A stretch of 64,000 nt of DNA, from assembly GCF_002835805.1 (NCBI RefSeq), contig NZ_PISE01000016.1, forward strand, positions 1 through 64,000, read 5' to 3'. Position 1 is the first letter of the stretch. Every line of letters begins with the position of its first letter. The position numbers and the translations under genes are program-made. The notes under the pieces were generated by a model that saw nothing but the letters and a program-made list of their open reading frames with translations, did not search any database and had not been told where the DNA came from. Below are positions 16,936 through 26,244 of the stretch, piece after piece. Source of the stretch: Niallia nealsonii (GTDB lineage: Bacteria; Bacillota; Bacilli; Bacillales; Cytobacillaceae).

Positions 16936-18216
16936 TTATACCAATAAGTGGAATAAATTAGAGTCTTTATTTAATTCCTTATATGGAAATCCTTTTTGAT
17001 TCATTCTTTCAATTAGACCATTATAATCTTCTCGATGTTTGAGTTCTAACCCAACAAGTGCAGGACCATTCTCTTTATTATTCTTTTTTGTATATTCAAA
17101 CCTTGTTATATCATCTTCTGGTCCCAATACTTCATCTAAAAATTCTCTTAATGCACCTGCTCTTTGAGGGAAATTAACAATAAAATGATATAATAATCCT
17201 TCATACAATAAAGATCTTTCTTTAATTTCCTGCATTCTATCAATATCATTATTGCCCCCGCTGATTACAATAGCGACGTTTTTTCCTTTAATTTGCTCCT
17301 TATAAAAATCCAAAGCTGCAACCGGCAGAGCTCCAGCAGGTTCTGCCACAATCGCATGTTCATTGTACAAAGATAAAATCGAAGTACATACTTTTCCTTC
17401 AGGCACAAGTACAATATCATCCAATAATTCTTGGCATATTTCCAAGTTTTTCTGGCCCACACATTTAACAGCAGCACCATCAACAAACTTGTCAATTTTA
17501 TTCAATGTCACTAGCTTATTTTGTGCAATGGATTCTTGCATAGATGGAGCACCTAATGGCTCTACTCCAATCATTTTTGTTTGTGGAGATACGCTTTTTA
17601 TATAGGTGCTTAAACCCGCCATTAAGCCGCCCCCACCAATGCTTGCAAAAACATAATCAATGGGGTCATCACTGTCATTCATAATTTCAACTGCTACAGT
17701 GCCTTGACCAGCGATCACATTTTCATCATTAAAAGGATGGATAAAAGCCCTTTCTTCCATCTCCGCACAAGCAACTGCCTCTACATAGGAGTCATCAAAT
17801 GTATCTCCTGTTAGAATAATCTCAACATTATCTTTGCCGAACATTTTAACTTGGCTTACTTTTTGCTTAGGTGTAGTTGCTGGCATAAAAATTTTCCCAT
17901 GCACCCCTAAATATTTACAAGCATAAGCAACACCTTGTGCATGGTTTCCAGCACTTGCACAAACTACTCCATTTTTTGTTTTTTCTTTTTCCAGCATTAC
18001 CATGGAATAAAATGCACCCCGTAATTTAAAAGAACGCACATGTTGCAAGTCTTCTCTTTTTAAATAAATATTACAATCATATTTTTCAGAAAGTCGCTGA
18101 TTTTTTTGTAAAGGAGTATGGGCTACTATGTCTTTAATTCGCTGGTATGCAATCATAATATCCTCCAATTGCACCCATTTTTTCATAACCTTTTGTTCCA
18201 TATCCTCATACCTCAT
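16936..18216 (-). CDS. ilvA: Threonine deaminase (biosynthetic)
   Basis: 426 residues, close in length and sequence to B. subtilis IlvA. This PLP enzyme converts threonine to 2-oxobutanoate, the first step to isoleucine. PLP Lys64 sits in SFKLRGA. The Gly-rich phosphate loop is SIGGGGLMAG and SGGNND lies near 325. A C-terminal ACT-like regulatory domain (NFPQRAGALREFLDEVLG onward) allows isoleucine feedback. The exact start is uncertain, because ATGs at 18216 and 18201 both have possible ribosome sites. No T-box leader was seen. Confidence 0.93.
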   Translation of the reverse strand: MRYEDMEQKVMKKWVQLEDIMIAYQRIKDIVAHTPLQKNQRLSEKYDCNIYLKREDLQHVRSFKLRGAFYSMVMLEKEKTKNGVVCASAGNHAQGVAYACKYLGVHGKIFMPATTPKQKVSQVKMFGKDNVEIILTGDTFDDSYVEAVACAEMEERAFIHPFNDENVIAGQGTVAVEIMNDSDDPIDYVFASIGGGGLMAGLSTYIKSVSPQTKMIGVEPLGAPSMQESIAQNKLVTLNKIDKFVDGAAVKCVGQKNLEICQELLDDIVLVPEGKVCTSILSLYNEHAIVAEPAGALPVAALDFYKEQIKGKNVAIVISGGNNDIDRMQEIKERSLLYEGLLYHFIVNFPQRAGALREFLDEVLGPEDDITRFEYTKKNNKENGPALVGLELKHREDYNGLIERMNQKGFPYKELNKDSNLFHLLV

Positions 18217-18392
18217 TTCTTCCCTATATTAATTTGTACATTATACCATGATACCGCATTAATTCCATCCTATAAATTCAATTTTTAAGATATTTTGAAT
18301 TTTTTAGTCAAATAGAATGCGTAAAATTTTACAATTATTTGTTTTTAAGAAAATATTGCGGTAGAATTGATGTTTAAGGAGTGAGTAAATTT

Positions 18393-19016
18393 ATGAGTTT
18401 TTCCACAAAAGAAGAATTAGCTAATTCAATCACACATGGCATTGGTTTTATTTTAAGCATTCCTGCCCTTGTTTTATTAATTATTTTTGCAGCAAAAGGC
18501 GGGGACCCTTGGCGCATTGTCTGTTTTACCATATTTGGATCAACTATGATTATTTTATATTTATGCTCTACCCTTCTCCATAGCGCAAAAAATAAAAAAC
18601 TAAAAGATTTATTTGAAATTTTCGACCACTCTGCCATTTATTTACTAATAGCTGGCACCTATACCCCCTTTGTACTTCTTTCCATAAAAGGTGCTTTGGG
18701 ATGGACATTATTTGGCATTGTATGGACACTGGCTATAGGCGGAATTGTTTTTAAATGTTATTTTGTAAAAAAATTTTTGATTATATCAACTGTTCTTTAT
18801 GTGATAATGGGATGGCTCATTGTGTTAGGAATTGTGCCCCTTTATCATGCAATCGGTACATCTGGATTTATTCTTCTATTTTTAGGAGGCATCCTTTATA
18901 CAGTTGGCAGCATTTTTTATATTCTGCAAAAAATCCCTTATTTCCATGCGGTTTGGCATATTTTTGTGTTATGCGGAAGCACATTCATGTACCTATGCAT
19001 ATTGTTTTATGTCTAA
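18393..19016 (+). CDS. yplQ: Hemolysin III / YplQ-like membrane protein
   Basis: 207 residues from the ATG at 18393; a GTG 12 bases earlier lies inside the AAGGAG site. Seven hydrophobic segments are visible, with conserved polar residues HGIGF near the N-terminus, STLLHSAKNKK, FDHSAIYLLIAGTYTP and the terminal HAVWHIFV. These His/Ser/Asp positions define the PAQR/hemolysin III membrane hydrolase-like family. It is divergent from ilvA, as in B. subtilis. A cytolytic role is not implied. Confidence 0.92.
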   Translation: MSFSTKEELANSITHGIGFILSIPALVLLIIFAAKGGDPWRIVCFTIFGSTMIILYLCSTLLHSAKNKKLKDLFEIFDHSAIYLLIAGTYTPFVLLSIKGALGWTLFGIVWTLAIGGIVFKCYFVKKFLIISTVLYVIMGWLIVLGIVPLYHAIGTSGFILLFLGGILYTVGSIFYILQKIPYFHAVWHIFVLCGSTFMYLCILFYV

Positions 19017-19020
19017 TTAA

Positions 19021-19055
19021 AAAACAGCCTCTTCTCATAAAAGGAGGCTGTTTTT
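19021..19055. terminator. Bidirectional terminator between yplQ and dfrA
   Basis: AAAACAGCCTC/GAGGCTGTTTT stem with T runs on both strands. Confidence 0.9.
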
Positions 19056-19070
19056 GTTTTGCTGCCATTT

Positions 19071-19565
19071 TTAATTTTTTATTCGTTCATAGACTAAAAA
19101 TTGATAATCGACTGAATTGTTTTCGTCCTTTTGCCCTTCCACTTCTGAAACAAGTTTCCAATTTCCCCAGTCCATTTCAGGAAAAAAGGTATCGCCTGGA
19201 TATTCAGCATCAATTTTTGTTATATACAATCTATCTGTAAATGATAATGTTTCTTTAAAAATTTCTGCTCCGCCAATAATAAACATTTCTTCTTCGTTTT
19301 GGGTTTGGCTCCATTTTCTCCAGTCCTCAATAGAATAAAATACAGTGCACCCCTCCGGCCTATACTCTTTATTTCTTGTAATAACAATATTTTCTCGATT
19401 AGGCAAATTTCTGCCAATAGAATCTCTTGTTTTTCTGCCCATTATTATTGGGTGTCCTGTTGTAATCTTTTTAAAATATTTTAAATCTGCCGGCAAATGC
19501 CATGGCAAATCATTTTTATAGCCAATTACATTATTTTTGTCCATTGCAACGATTAAGGAGATCAT
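19071..19565 (-). CDS. dfrA: Dihydrofolate reductase
   Basis: 164 residues. It reduces dihydrofolate to tetrahydrofolate with NADPH, restoring the folate that ThyA oxidises. The catalytic acid is Asp27 in [13 protein letters not shown], the NADPH-binding segments are [10 protein letters not shown] and [12 protein letters not shown], and the C-terminal strand YQFLVYER is present. Its start overlaps the thyA stop by four bases (ATGA), so the two are translationally coupled. It is the chromosomal housekeeping gene, by gene order. Confidence 0.96.
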   Translation of the reverse strand: MISLIVAMDKNNVIGYKNDLPWHLPADLKYFKKITTGHPIIMGRKTRDSIGRNLPNRENIVITRNKEYRPEGCTVFYSIEDWRKWSQTQNEEEMFIIGGAEIFKETLSFTDRLYITKIDAEYPGDTFFPEMDWGNWKLVSEVEGQKDENNSVDYQFLVYERIKN

Positions 19566-20356
19566 ACACTCACCACGCCTTTAATCGGTGGATGTGCTTC
19601 ATAATCCAGGATTTCAAAATCTTCATACTTAAAACTGAAAATATCCTTTACCTCTTTATTTATCTTTAATTTAGGCAACGCTTTCGGCTCTCTAGACATC
19701 TGTAAGTTTATTTGCTCTAAGTGATTTGTATAAATATGCACATCTCCAAAAGAATGAATAAATTCGCCAACCTCAAGGTCACAACATTGTGCAATCATAT
19801 GGGTTAAAAGTGCATATGATGCGATATTAAATGGAACCCCTAAAAACACATCTGCTGAGCGTTGATAAAGTTGGCAAGATAATTTTCCATTTGCCACATA
19901 AAATTGGAACAAGCAATGACATGGCGGCAGTGCCATTTTGTCTATATCCCCTACATTCCATGCATTCACAATCATTCTTCTTGAATCAGGATTGTTTTTA
20001 ATGGTTTGGATCAACTCTGAAATTTGGTCAATCGTGTCTCCCTCTCTTGTTGTCCAAGAACGCCATTGATGTCCGTAGACTGGACCCAATTCTCCTTTTT
20101 CATCTGCCCATTCATTCCAAATCCGTACATTATGATCTTGCAAATATTTTACATTCGTATCTCCATTTAAAAACCATAATAGCTCATAAATGATAGAACG
20201 AATATGCAATTTTTTTGTTGTCAGCAAAGGAAATCCTTCTGCTAGATTAAAACGCATTTGATAGCCAAATTTACTAATTGTTCCTGTTCCTGTACGATCC
20301 TCTTTTTTAACTCCATTTTCCAAAATTTGTTCACATAATTGCAAATATTGTTTCAT
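19562..20356 (-). CDS. thyA: Thymidylate synthase, ThyA type
   Basis: 264 residues, the length of E. coli ThyA and B. subtilis ThyB. It methylates dUMP to dTMP using methylene-tetrahydrofolate. The nucleophile is the first Cys in PPCHCLFQF near residue 146. Other motifs are [11 protein letters not shown] (phosphate Arg), the [17 protein letters not shown] loop, and the C-terminal PPIKGVVSV tail. It is upstream of and overlaps dfrA. Confidence 0.96.
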   Translation of the reverse strand: MKQYLQLCEQILENGVKKEDRTGTGTISKFGYQMRFNLAEGFPLLTTKKLHIRSIIYELLWFLNGDTNVKYLQDHNVRIWNEWADEKGELGPVYGHQWRSWTTREGDTIDQISELIQTIKNNPDSRRMIVNAWNVGDIDKMALPPCHCLFQFYVANGKLSCQLYQRSADVFLGVPFNIASYALLTHMIAQCCDLEVGEFIHSFGDVHIYTNHLEQINLQMSREPKALPKLKINKEVKDIFSFKYEDFEILDYEAHPPIKGVVSV

Positions 20357-20442
20357 CCATTCAACATCCTTTTTTTTCTATTTATACTCTAACAATTCTT
20401 TAATAGTATTCCCCAAATATTCATCCTGCTTATTAATTATTT

Positions 20443-21150
20443 TCAGTTGATTCTACTAATATATTGATATGTCAATGGAGCCACAGCTTTTAAGTGCTCC
20501 TTTTCAGCTCCTCCAATATAAAACATTGCAAAAGTTTCCGAAAAATACTCTTCTGCATAGTTTTGAAAATATGGTTTATTTGGAAATAGTTTAAACTTTT
20601 CTTTATTCCAAATGGCTAAATAATAGTTTGTTTTGCTGGCATTCCCTAATACTTTTGAGTCAATGGAATGGGCGAGCTCATGATATTCTAAGTTGACAGA
20701 ACCATGTCCCTTTCCCTTTTGGCTAGCTCCAATTTTAACAAGAACGGTTTGTCCGCCGCCAATGCCTGGAACATTATCCCAAGTAGTTTTCGACTGATAA
20801 CCGCGAGGAATCACTCCTGCAAGACTTTTAACTGTTTCATTATCTGTTAATTTCCCTGTAAATAATTGTAGAGTTATCCCCTTTTGGTGAATTTTTTTTA
20901 TAAGGGATTGGGGCAGTTTGTTTAATCTATTAATAATGGCAGCCGCTTCTTTTTCATCATACTTACTATATGGAAGCAAAATGATATTTTCAAAGTTTTT
21001 TTCGGCTTTTAAAGAAAGCTCTTTTTTTAAAATGGAAGTGTTTGAAACCTCCTTTAATGGAAGTCCTGTCTGCTGCAACTGTGAATTCCCCATTAAAAGA
21101 GCAGACATGCCAATTATAAAAAAAGGAAAAAAAAGTTTCCATCTCCTCAT
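20443..21150 (-). CDS. Secreted Pro-Pro endopeptidase-like metalloprotease (M34 family)
   Basis: 235 residues with an N-terminal signal or anchor segment (about 5-22). The rest aligns along its length with C. difficile PPEP-1/Zmp1 as I recall it. Shared blocks include KLTDNE, GVIPRGY, TWDNVPGIGG and GKGHGSVNLEYHELAHSID. Zinc site: His157-Glu158-x-x-His161, third ligand Glu201 in AEEYFSETF, catalytic Tyr194 equivalent to Tyr178 of PPEP-1. PPEPs cut between two prolines in exported surface proteins. The substrate-loop segment is GGGQT here, one residue longer than GGST of PPEP-1, so specificity may differ. It lies between thyA and the Ter locus. No partner with obvious PPxP repeats is in the window. 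Confidence 0.85.
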   Translation of the reverse strand: MRRWKLFFPFFIIGMSALLMGNSQLQQTGLPLKEVSNTSILKKELSLKAEKNFENIILLPYSKYDEKEAAAIINRLNKLPQSLIKKIHQKGITLQLFTGKLTDNETVKSLAGVIPRGYQSKTTWDNVPGIGGGQTVLVKIGASQKGKGHGSVNLEYHELAHSIDSKVLGNASKTNYYLAIWNKEKFKLFPNKPYFQNYAEEYFSETFAMFYIGGAEKEHLKAVAPLTYQYISRIN

Positions 21151-21309
21151 CTAAATTCCCTCTTTTCTCTCTTTTACATCTTGTTGTTTTGTCTTCTTTA
21201 GGTGATAAGTGATAGAAAAGAAAATAATAGACTATGTAAATACTATTCTATCTATTATATCATACAAAAAAAGAGAGAAAAGATTGAAATTTATGGAGAA
21301 ACAAAAAGA

Positions 21310-21398
21310 AGCCATTCAAATAAGCCAGCTTTTTACAGCAAAGAAAGGGCGACAAACAGAACCTTTTTCTTTGTGCAACAGCTCTTATTTAAATGGCT
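21310..21398 (-). terminator. Large structured terminator of the terD pair
   Basis: Outer 15-base stem (AGCCATTTAAATAAG at 21398-21384 with CTTATTTGAATGGCT at 21324-21310, one G-T pair). An inner CAAAGAAA/TTTCTTTG helix lies between, and CTTTTTG follows on the minus strand. Larger than an ordinary terminator. Confidence 0.6.
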
Positions 21399-21425
21399 TT
21401 ATGATTATTCAATTATTATTTTATG

Positions 21426-22004
21426 TTAAACTTCTAATCCATAATTGCGGCAAAGCGCTGCCAGTCCACCGGAAAATCCGCTGCCGATTGCATTAAACTT
21501 CCAGTCGCCATTATGCTTATACAGTTCACAAATCACCACAGCTGTTTCTACAGAAAAATCTTCCCCTAAATCAAAACGAAGGATTTCTATAGTATTCTCC
21601 TCATTTACAACCCTTACAAACGCATTGCTAACCTGACCGAAGTTTTGGCTTCTAGAATCCGCATCATGAATGGTTACTGCAATGCCAATTTTATGTACAT
21701 GGGAGGGTAATTTTTGGAAATCAATGATAATTTGTTCATCATCACCATCTCCATCGCCTGTGCGGTTATCCCCTGTATGTTCTACCCCACCGCTTGCATG
21801 CTTCAAATTATTGTAAAAAATAAAATCAATATCATTTATTACTTTTCCATTTTCATTTGCTAAAAAAGCAGAAGCATCTAAATCAAAATCTGCTCCGCCA
21901 TCATATCTGTTTGTATCCCAGCCTAATCCGATGATTGCTCTTTTTAACCCAGGATTTGTTTTCGTTAAATCGATTCGTTGACCTTTTGATAAATTGATGC
22001 TCAT
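21426..22004 (-). CDS. TerD-family stress protein (first of three)
   Basis: 192 residues, one TerD domain. TerD proteins are calcium-binding beta-sandwiches of the tellurite/general-stress Ter system. The acidic metal site [16 protein letters not shown] is near 76-91, and the start [19 protein letters not shown] is typical. AAGGAGGAG precedes the ATG. Last gene of the yceG-telA-terD-terD unit, followed by a large hairpin. In B. subtilis YceC, YceD and YceE are the counterparts; which one this is cannot be said. Confidence 0.93.
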   Translation of the reverse strand: MSINLSKGQRIDLTKTNPGLKRAIIGLGWDTNRYDGGADFDLDASAFLANENGKVINDIDFIFYNNLKHASGGVEHTGDNRTGDGDGDDEQIIIDFQKLPSHVHKIGIAVTIHDADSRSQNFGQVSNAFVRVVNEENTIEILRFDLGEDFSVETAVVICELYKHNGDWKFNAIGSGFSGGLAALCRNYGLEV

Positions 22005-22100
22005 GACTTCTCCTCCTTATGAAAAATAACTCTATTATAGATAAGTTTTCACCTTAAATTAGTTGCACTAACATTCTCGGGGCAAAAAAGCCCACTAGTT

Positions 22101-22709
22101 TTATGAAAATGACTTTACGACTTCACCAAGACTTCCTGCAGCTGTACCTGTTCCAACAGCTGCAAATTTCCACTCTTGGCCATGGCGATATAACTCTCCC
22201 ACTATTAAACTTGTTTTTCCACTATAATCATCTGTCAAATTATAATGAATTAAGGAAGCGTTCGTATTTGGATTTACAATGCGGATAAAGGCATTTTGAA
22301 TCATGCCAAAATGTTGTTTTCTTTTTACTGCATCATAAATGTTAACAACAAAAACTAACTTTTGAATATTTGCAGGGACACGGGACAAATCAACATGTAC
22401 TTGTTCATCATCGCCATCCCCATCCCCTGTTAAATTATCGCCAGAATGTTGAATGCTTCCATCTTTGCTTTTTAAATTTCCAAAATAAATAACATCGCTA
22501 TTGGATAACACTTTATCATTTTCACTTAAGCAAATAACAGATGCATCACAGTCTACGTTTGCACCAGATCCGCCACCAAATAAAGAACCTAATAATCCGC
22601 CGCTTTTTTGCTGAACAGGATCCCAGCCAAGTCCTACCATAATTTTTGTTAAACCTGGGTTGCCTTTTGTTAAATCTACTCTTTGCCCTTTTTGTAAATT
22701 AATCGCCAT
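22101..22709 (-). CDS. TerD-family stress protein with Gly-rich insert (second)
   Basis: 202 residues. Same TerD fold and acidic metal site ([16 protein letters not shown]), but with a Gly/Ser-rich insertion near residues 34-52 (KSGGLLGSLFGGGSG) that the other two copies lack. This insert is also a feature of some Bacillus paralogs. Its conserved Cys in VDCDASVICL replaces the Asp/Ser residues of the other copies. AGGAG precedes the ATG. Co-transcribed with telA upstream (35-base gap). Confidence 0.93.
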   Translation of the reverse strand: MAINLQKGQRVDLTKGNPGLTKIMVGLGWDPVQQKSGGLLGSLFGGGSGANVDCDASVICLSENDKVLSNSDVIYFGNLKSKDGSIQHSGDNLTGDGDGDDEQVHVDLSRVPANIQKLVFVVNIYDAVKRKQHFGMIQNAFIRIVNPNTNASLIHYNLTDDYSGKTSLIVGELYRHGQEWKFAAVGTGTAAGSLGEVVKSFS

Positions 22710-22744
22710 AAATTTTTTCCACTCCTATTAGTTACTATTTTTTA

Positions 22745-23848
22745 TTATCCCTTTAGCTTCATTTGTTTAAAGTTATGCTGAAGCTGTTCAAGCTTTTTGG
22801 TTCCTTCTTCACGCAGGCGTTTATTATCCTCTTCAATAGACTTTGTTTCCTGCATGCCTTTCATGATAATATTCCATGATTCTTCAATTGTTTCAATTTT
22901 TATGCTAGGACCGCCTGCAAGTTTAGCAATTTCCACACTCTGCTGAGAAATATTCTCTGCGTTGCGCACTAACATTTCATTTGTACGCCGGTCCAATTCA
23001 CTCATACTATCTGCCACTAACTTTTGTCTTTTAGCAGCAACTGCTTGAATTAAACCATTTTTAAAAATCGGAATTGTTGTAACAAATGCAGAATTAATTT
23101 TGCCAATCAATTTTGTATTGCCCCGCTGCAGCAGCCTTATTTGCGGCGCTGTTTGCAAGGAAACCATTTTTGCCATCTCTAAATCATAGATGCGCTGATC
23201 TAATAGTTCAATCGCATTGCGCAAAGAATCAAGCTGCATGCTGGCAAGCTGATCGCCATTTGTTGCTTTGGCTTCAAGCTGTGGAAGCATATTTTGTTTT
23301 AGATCTTCTGATTTTAATTGACCTGCCACCGCATATTTTTCTAAGGTCAAATAATATTGATAATTTTGTTCATACATATTATCAAGCATCGTTGTGGAAT
23401 CGACCATTTCATTTTGATATTTGGATATTTCTACATAAACTTTATCAATTTCTTGCCCCATCGATTGGTATTTGCCAAAAAGCTTATCCATGATCTTTTC
23501 GCTTTTTTTAAATAGTTTGCCGAAAAAACCACGGGGTGGCTGCTCAAAATCTTTTTTGTCGAATTTATCCATAATGCGTCCAAGCTGCTTTAACAATTCT
23601 CCTGAATCTTCCACTTTGGTTGTTCGCATATTATTTAATATTTGATCAGAAAATCTGGAAATTTGGACTGCTGGCTCTTTTCCAAATTCCAATATTTGAA
23701 TTTGATCTCGTTCATCGATTGCTTGCGCTAATGCTTGCACTTCTGGTTCATTACGTAATGCTTGTTTAATATCTGTTACTTTATCCTCAGATAAAACATT
23801 CATTTCATTTTTACCTGTAAATGAATTAGATGGCTCCATACTATTCAT
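22745..23848 (-). CDS. yceH: TelA-family toxic anion resistance protein
   Basis: 367 residues, helical and soluble, matching TelA/YceH over its length: a charged N-tail, then long alpha-helices with SMQLDSLRNAIELLDQRIYD and NTKLIGKINSAFVTTIPIFK, the core of the TelA domain. The family supports resistance to tellurite and some antimicrobial stresses by an unknown mechanism. AAGGGGTGATAAGCG precedes the ATG, six bases after the YceG stop, so the pair is translationally linked as yceG-yceH in B. subtilis. Confidence 0.93.
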   Translation of the reverse strand: MNSMEPSNSFTGKNEMNVLSEDKVTDIKQALRNEPEVQALAQAIDERDQIQILEFGKEPAVQISRFSDQILNNMRTTKVEDSGELLKQLGRIMDKFDKKDFEQPPRGFFGKLFKKSEKIMDKLFGKYQSMGQEIDKVYVEISKYQNEMVDSTTMLDNMYEQNYQYYLTLEKYAVAGQLKSEDLKQNMLPQLEAKATNGDQLASMQLDSLRNAIELLDQRIYDLEMAKMVSLQTAPQIRLLQRGNTKLIGKINSAFVTTIPIFKNGLIQAVAAKRQKLVADSMSELDRRTNEMLVRNAENISQQSVEIAKLAGGPSIKIETIEESWNIIMKGMQETKSIEEDNKRLREEGTKKLEQLQHNFKQMKLKG

Positions 23849-23854
23849 CGCTTA

Positions 23855-25492
23855 TCACCCCTTCGATTTTTTAAACTGCCCCATACGCCATATTTTTTTT
23901 ATAAAAGAGGCTTCTTTATATTCCATTTCAAACACAACATCTTCTAGCCAGTGCTCATCAAATATGCCTTTTTGTACATAATCTTCCATATCTAATTCTC
24001 CGGAAGGGGTATATACGATAATATCAACCCCAAATGTATTCAAAAGAAGAAGTACCCCAGCGTCTTCTCTTGTAAAATGGCCATTTTTTTCTGTTTTATA
24101 TAAAATAACGCTTGGAACTTCCTGAGAGTAATCAAATTTCTGCAGAAGTTTGATTACTGCCTCAGGCAATAATAGTCCTTGGGAAAAAAGAAAAATGGCT
24201 GTTTCTTCTTCTGTTTCGTTTGGCAGCCTTTTTAGCTGCATTTGCTGGCAAACAGATGAAATGGCAGATGCGATCCCCTTTTGCAGTCCAATTGGAAGTC
24301 TGCCATATGACCAATAATTGGCTTCTAGCATTTTTTCTGGAATTAGATGACCTGATGCATCTAGAGCATCCCGATAATGATAGCGGTAATCGCTGATAAC
24401 AGCTCTTGTAAACGGAAAACTTTTTATTAACAACGCATGATCTCGTGATGCAATTTGGTGAAGGCGATCCCAATATTCTTTTCTATTTTTGCTGACACCA
24501 AATACTTTAGCAAATATAGTTGGAATTTTTACCAAACCATTATTCACTTCAAAATTTGGACGAACCATCGCTGGTTCTTTTTCTAATAAAAATAATTCAT
24601 CGTAAGTTGTTTTTAATGTAACAGACATTGGTGTATAATCCCGTAACTGCCATGGTTTATACAATCCGCTGCCTTCATGGTTCAAAATCGATTCAATTTC
24701 TTTTGAAGCCCTATAGGCAACAGTTGCCGTCCGTCTTCTTTTTTCTTGAGGAAATTTTTCTGGCTCTTTTTTTCCTGTATATCGATGAGTAAAAAATGTT
24801 TTAGTCAGCTTAAGCTGCTTTAACATATCTATGCTATTTGGATGAACAATAATAACATCACAGCCTAATTCAAGCAAATAGTAGATAAAATACGCTTGGC
24901 TTTTTTTCCCATCAGCGTACCATAAAAATTTCGGCATATTCCCTTTGTCTCTGCATGCTATCAACGCAGGATGCAAATGATTAATCGACCATTTAATCAG
25001 ATCTACTAGCACTCTTCTTAATTCATTATTATGTAGGCCATTTTCTTCAACTTGTTCAAAATGCTGCAAAACAGCAATAAATGACTCTCTTATTTTTCGA
25101 TGTGCAGCTGGAATAGCTGATTTCAGCAATAAATTTTCCCCGTCTAAAAATGCTACAAAACGATTAACAGATAAATTTTGCTCTATTAATAGATTCAGCA
25201 CTCTTTGGATGGCTTGAAAATATTTATTATCCATTGTTCTATCTAAATGGTCATCCGATAATAAAATAACAGGGTCCTTGCTTTCATATACCCATTCAAA
25301 TAGTTCATTATAATACTCATCTTCATCCACCGGCATTCCAAACAGTTTTACAGCAACCTGCCCAAAGGATAAATTTTCATTATCCATCTTATATAATGGT
25401 CTTTCCGATAGCGGCATCGCTAAAAGCTCTTGCCAATTTTCTAGGGATAATGGAAGAATCTGATTATCCCATGTATGTATTTCGCTATTCAT
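23855..25492 (-). CDS. yceG: YceG-like Ter-locus protein
   Basis: 545 residues from the ATG at 25492 (AAGGGAAGTGGAAAGAGG upstream); an in-frame TTG nine codons earlier is less likely. B. subtilis YceG is about the same length and also precedes yceH. No known catalytic motif was recognised. There is a FLWYADGKKSQAYFIYYLLELGC-type segment near 200, an apparently duplicated fold with similar strands in both halves (DVIIVHPNS and DIIVYTPSG), and no membrane segments. It is specific to Ter loci; molecular role unknown. It begins the second Ter unit, 270 bases after a sigma-W-type promoter. Confidence 0.85.
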   Translation of the reverse strand: MNSEIHTWDNQILPLSLENWQELLAMPLSERPLYKMDNENLSFGQVAVKLFGMPVDEDEYYNELFEWVYESKDPVILLSDDHLDRTMDNKYFQAIQRVLNLLIEQNLSVNRFVAFLDGENLLLKSAIPAAHRKIRESFIAVLQHFEQVEENGLHNNELRRVLVDLIKWSINHLHPALIACRDKGNMPKFLWYADGKKSQAYFIYYLLELGCDVIIVHPNSIDMLKQLKLTKTFFTHRYTGKKEPEKFPQEKRRRTATVAYRASKEIESILNHEGSGLYKPWQLRDYTPMSVTLKTTYDELFLLEKEPAMVRPNFEVNNGLVKIPTIFAKVFGVSKNRKEYWDRLHQIASRDHALLIKSFPFTRAVISDYRYHYRDALDASGHLIPEKMLEANYWSYGRLPIGLQKGIASAISSVCQQMQLKRLPNETEEETAIFLFSQGLLLPEAVIKLLQKFDYSQEVPSVILYKTEKNGHFTREDAGVLLLLNTFGVDIIVYTPSGELDMEDYVQKGIFDEHWLEDVVFEMEYKEASFIKKIWRMGQFKKSKG

Positions 25493-25995
25493 CCTCTTTC
25501 CACTTCCCTTTATGAGCAAAAAAATAGTACTGCTTGCCCAACAATCAATAAATGGATATCTTTCTATTTCAGGCTTTGTTCCAAAACAATGCTGACTTTT
25601 TTTCGTTTAACTTTTAAAAAATCGTTTTATCCACAATACTCTGTAAGATTACCATATTTAAACATTTCCCAACCATTTCTGCCAAAAAAATCATGCACAA
25701 AATGACTCTCTTTAATCATAGCATAGCATCGTGTTAATTCTAAAATATTTCCCTCTATTTTTATACGATTTCATTCCATAAAAAGTTTCATAAAATTTTA
25801 TGGAAATAGTCTAAAAATACTATAGACCTTTAGCTAGTTCTTCCTCTGTTACACAACTTGCATTCTTAACAGCAATCTATCCCCTTTAGACAAAAAATAT
25901 TCCCTTTACAAAGCAACAGATACACGCATCAATGCCTCACCAATTTCTGCTTTTTGCATATTCTATAGTACTTTAAGTAAGTAGGTGCTTAATAG
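25493..25995. other. Regulatory region upstream of yceG
   Basis: 503 bases between yceG (minus) and an opposed small gene (plus). It contains the sigma-W-type promoter at 25764-25790 and a leader of about 270 bases. Otherwise AT-rich without a supported ORF. Confidence 0.6.
25764..25790 (-). promoter_or_regulatory. Sigma-W-type (ECF) promoter for yceG-yceH-terD-terD
   Basis: On the minus strand TGAAAC (25790-25785), a 17-base spacer, then CGTA (25767-25764). This is the B. subtilis sigma-W consensus with 17 rather than 16 spacing. The B. subtilis yce operon is a known extracytoplasmic-sigma target. Confidence 0.75.
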
Positions 25996-26244
25996 ATGAG
26001 AGCATTATTCCGCAAATCCTCTTATAATGAGCTTCGCTGTGAGATTGAGCAGGTTACAGCGATTTTAAGTTCATCCTTTTTTATTTTTATCGACCTTTTC
26101 CTTATAACAATGATTTTCAGTTTTTTTGTAGGAATATTTTATCATTCCTTTTGGCTAGGATTGATTGTAAATCTAGCCAGCTTCCTTTTATTTTCAGCTT
26201 TTTATTATCTATTGCAAAAATGCTTTAAGGAGCCTTCTGATTAA
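25996..26244 (+). CDS. Small membrane protein opposed to the Ter genes
   Basis: 82 residues with TAGGTG about eight bases before the ATG. It has two strongly hydrophobic segments (about 27-50 and 54-73) joined by a short turn, a basic N-tail and a Lys/Glu C-tail. No family recognised. Its stop overlaps the stop of the convergent HAD gene by four bases, and it separates the Ter locus into two minus-strand blocks. It could be a Ter accessory membrane protein or an unrelated insertion. Confidence 0.5.
   Translation: MRALFRKSSYNELRCEIEQVTAILSSSFFIFIDLFLITMIFSFFVGIFYHSFWLGLIVNLASFLLFSAFYYLLQKCFKEPSD

Noticed and set aside
21209-21496. 95-codon plus-strand frame
   Set aside because: It overlaps the end of terD and the large terminator, with no ribosome site.
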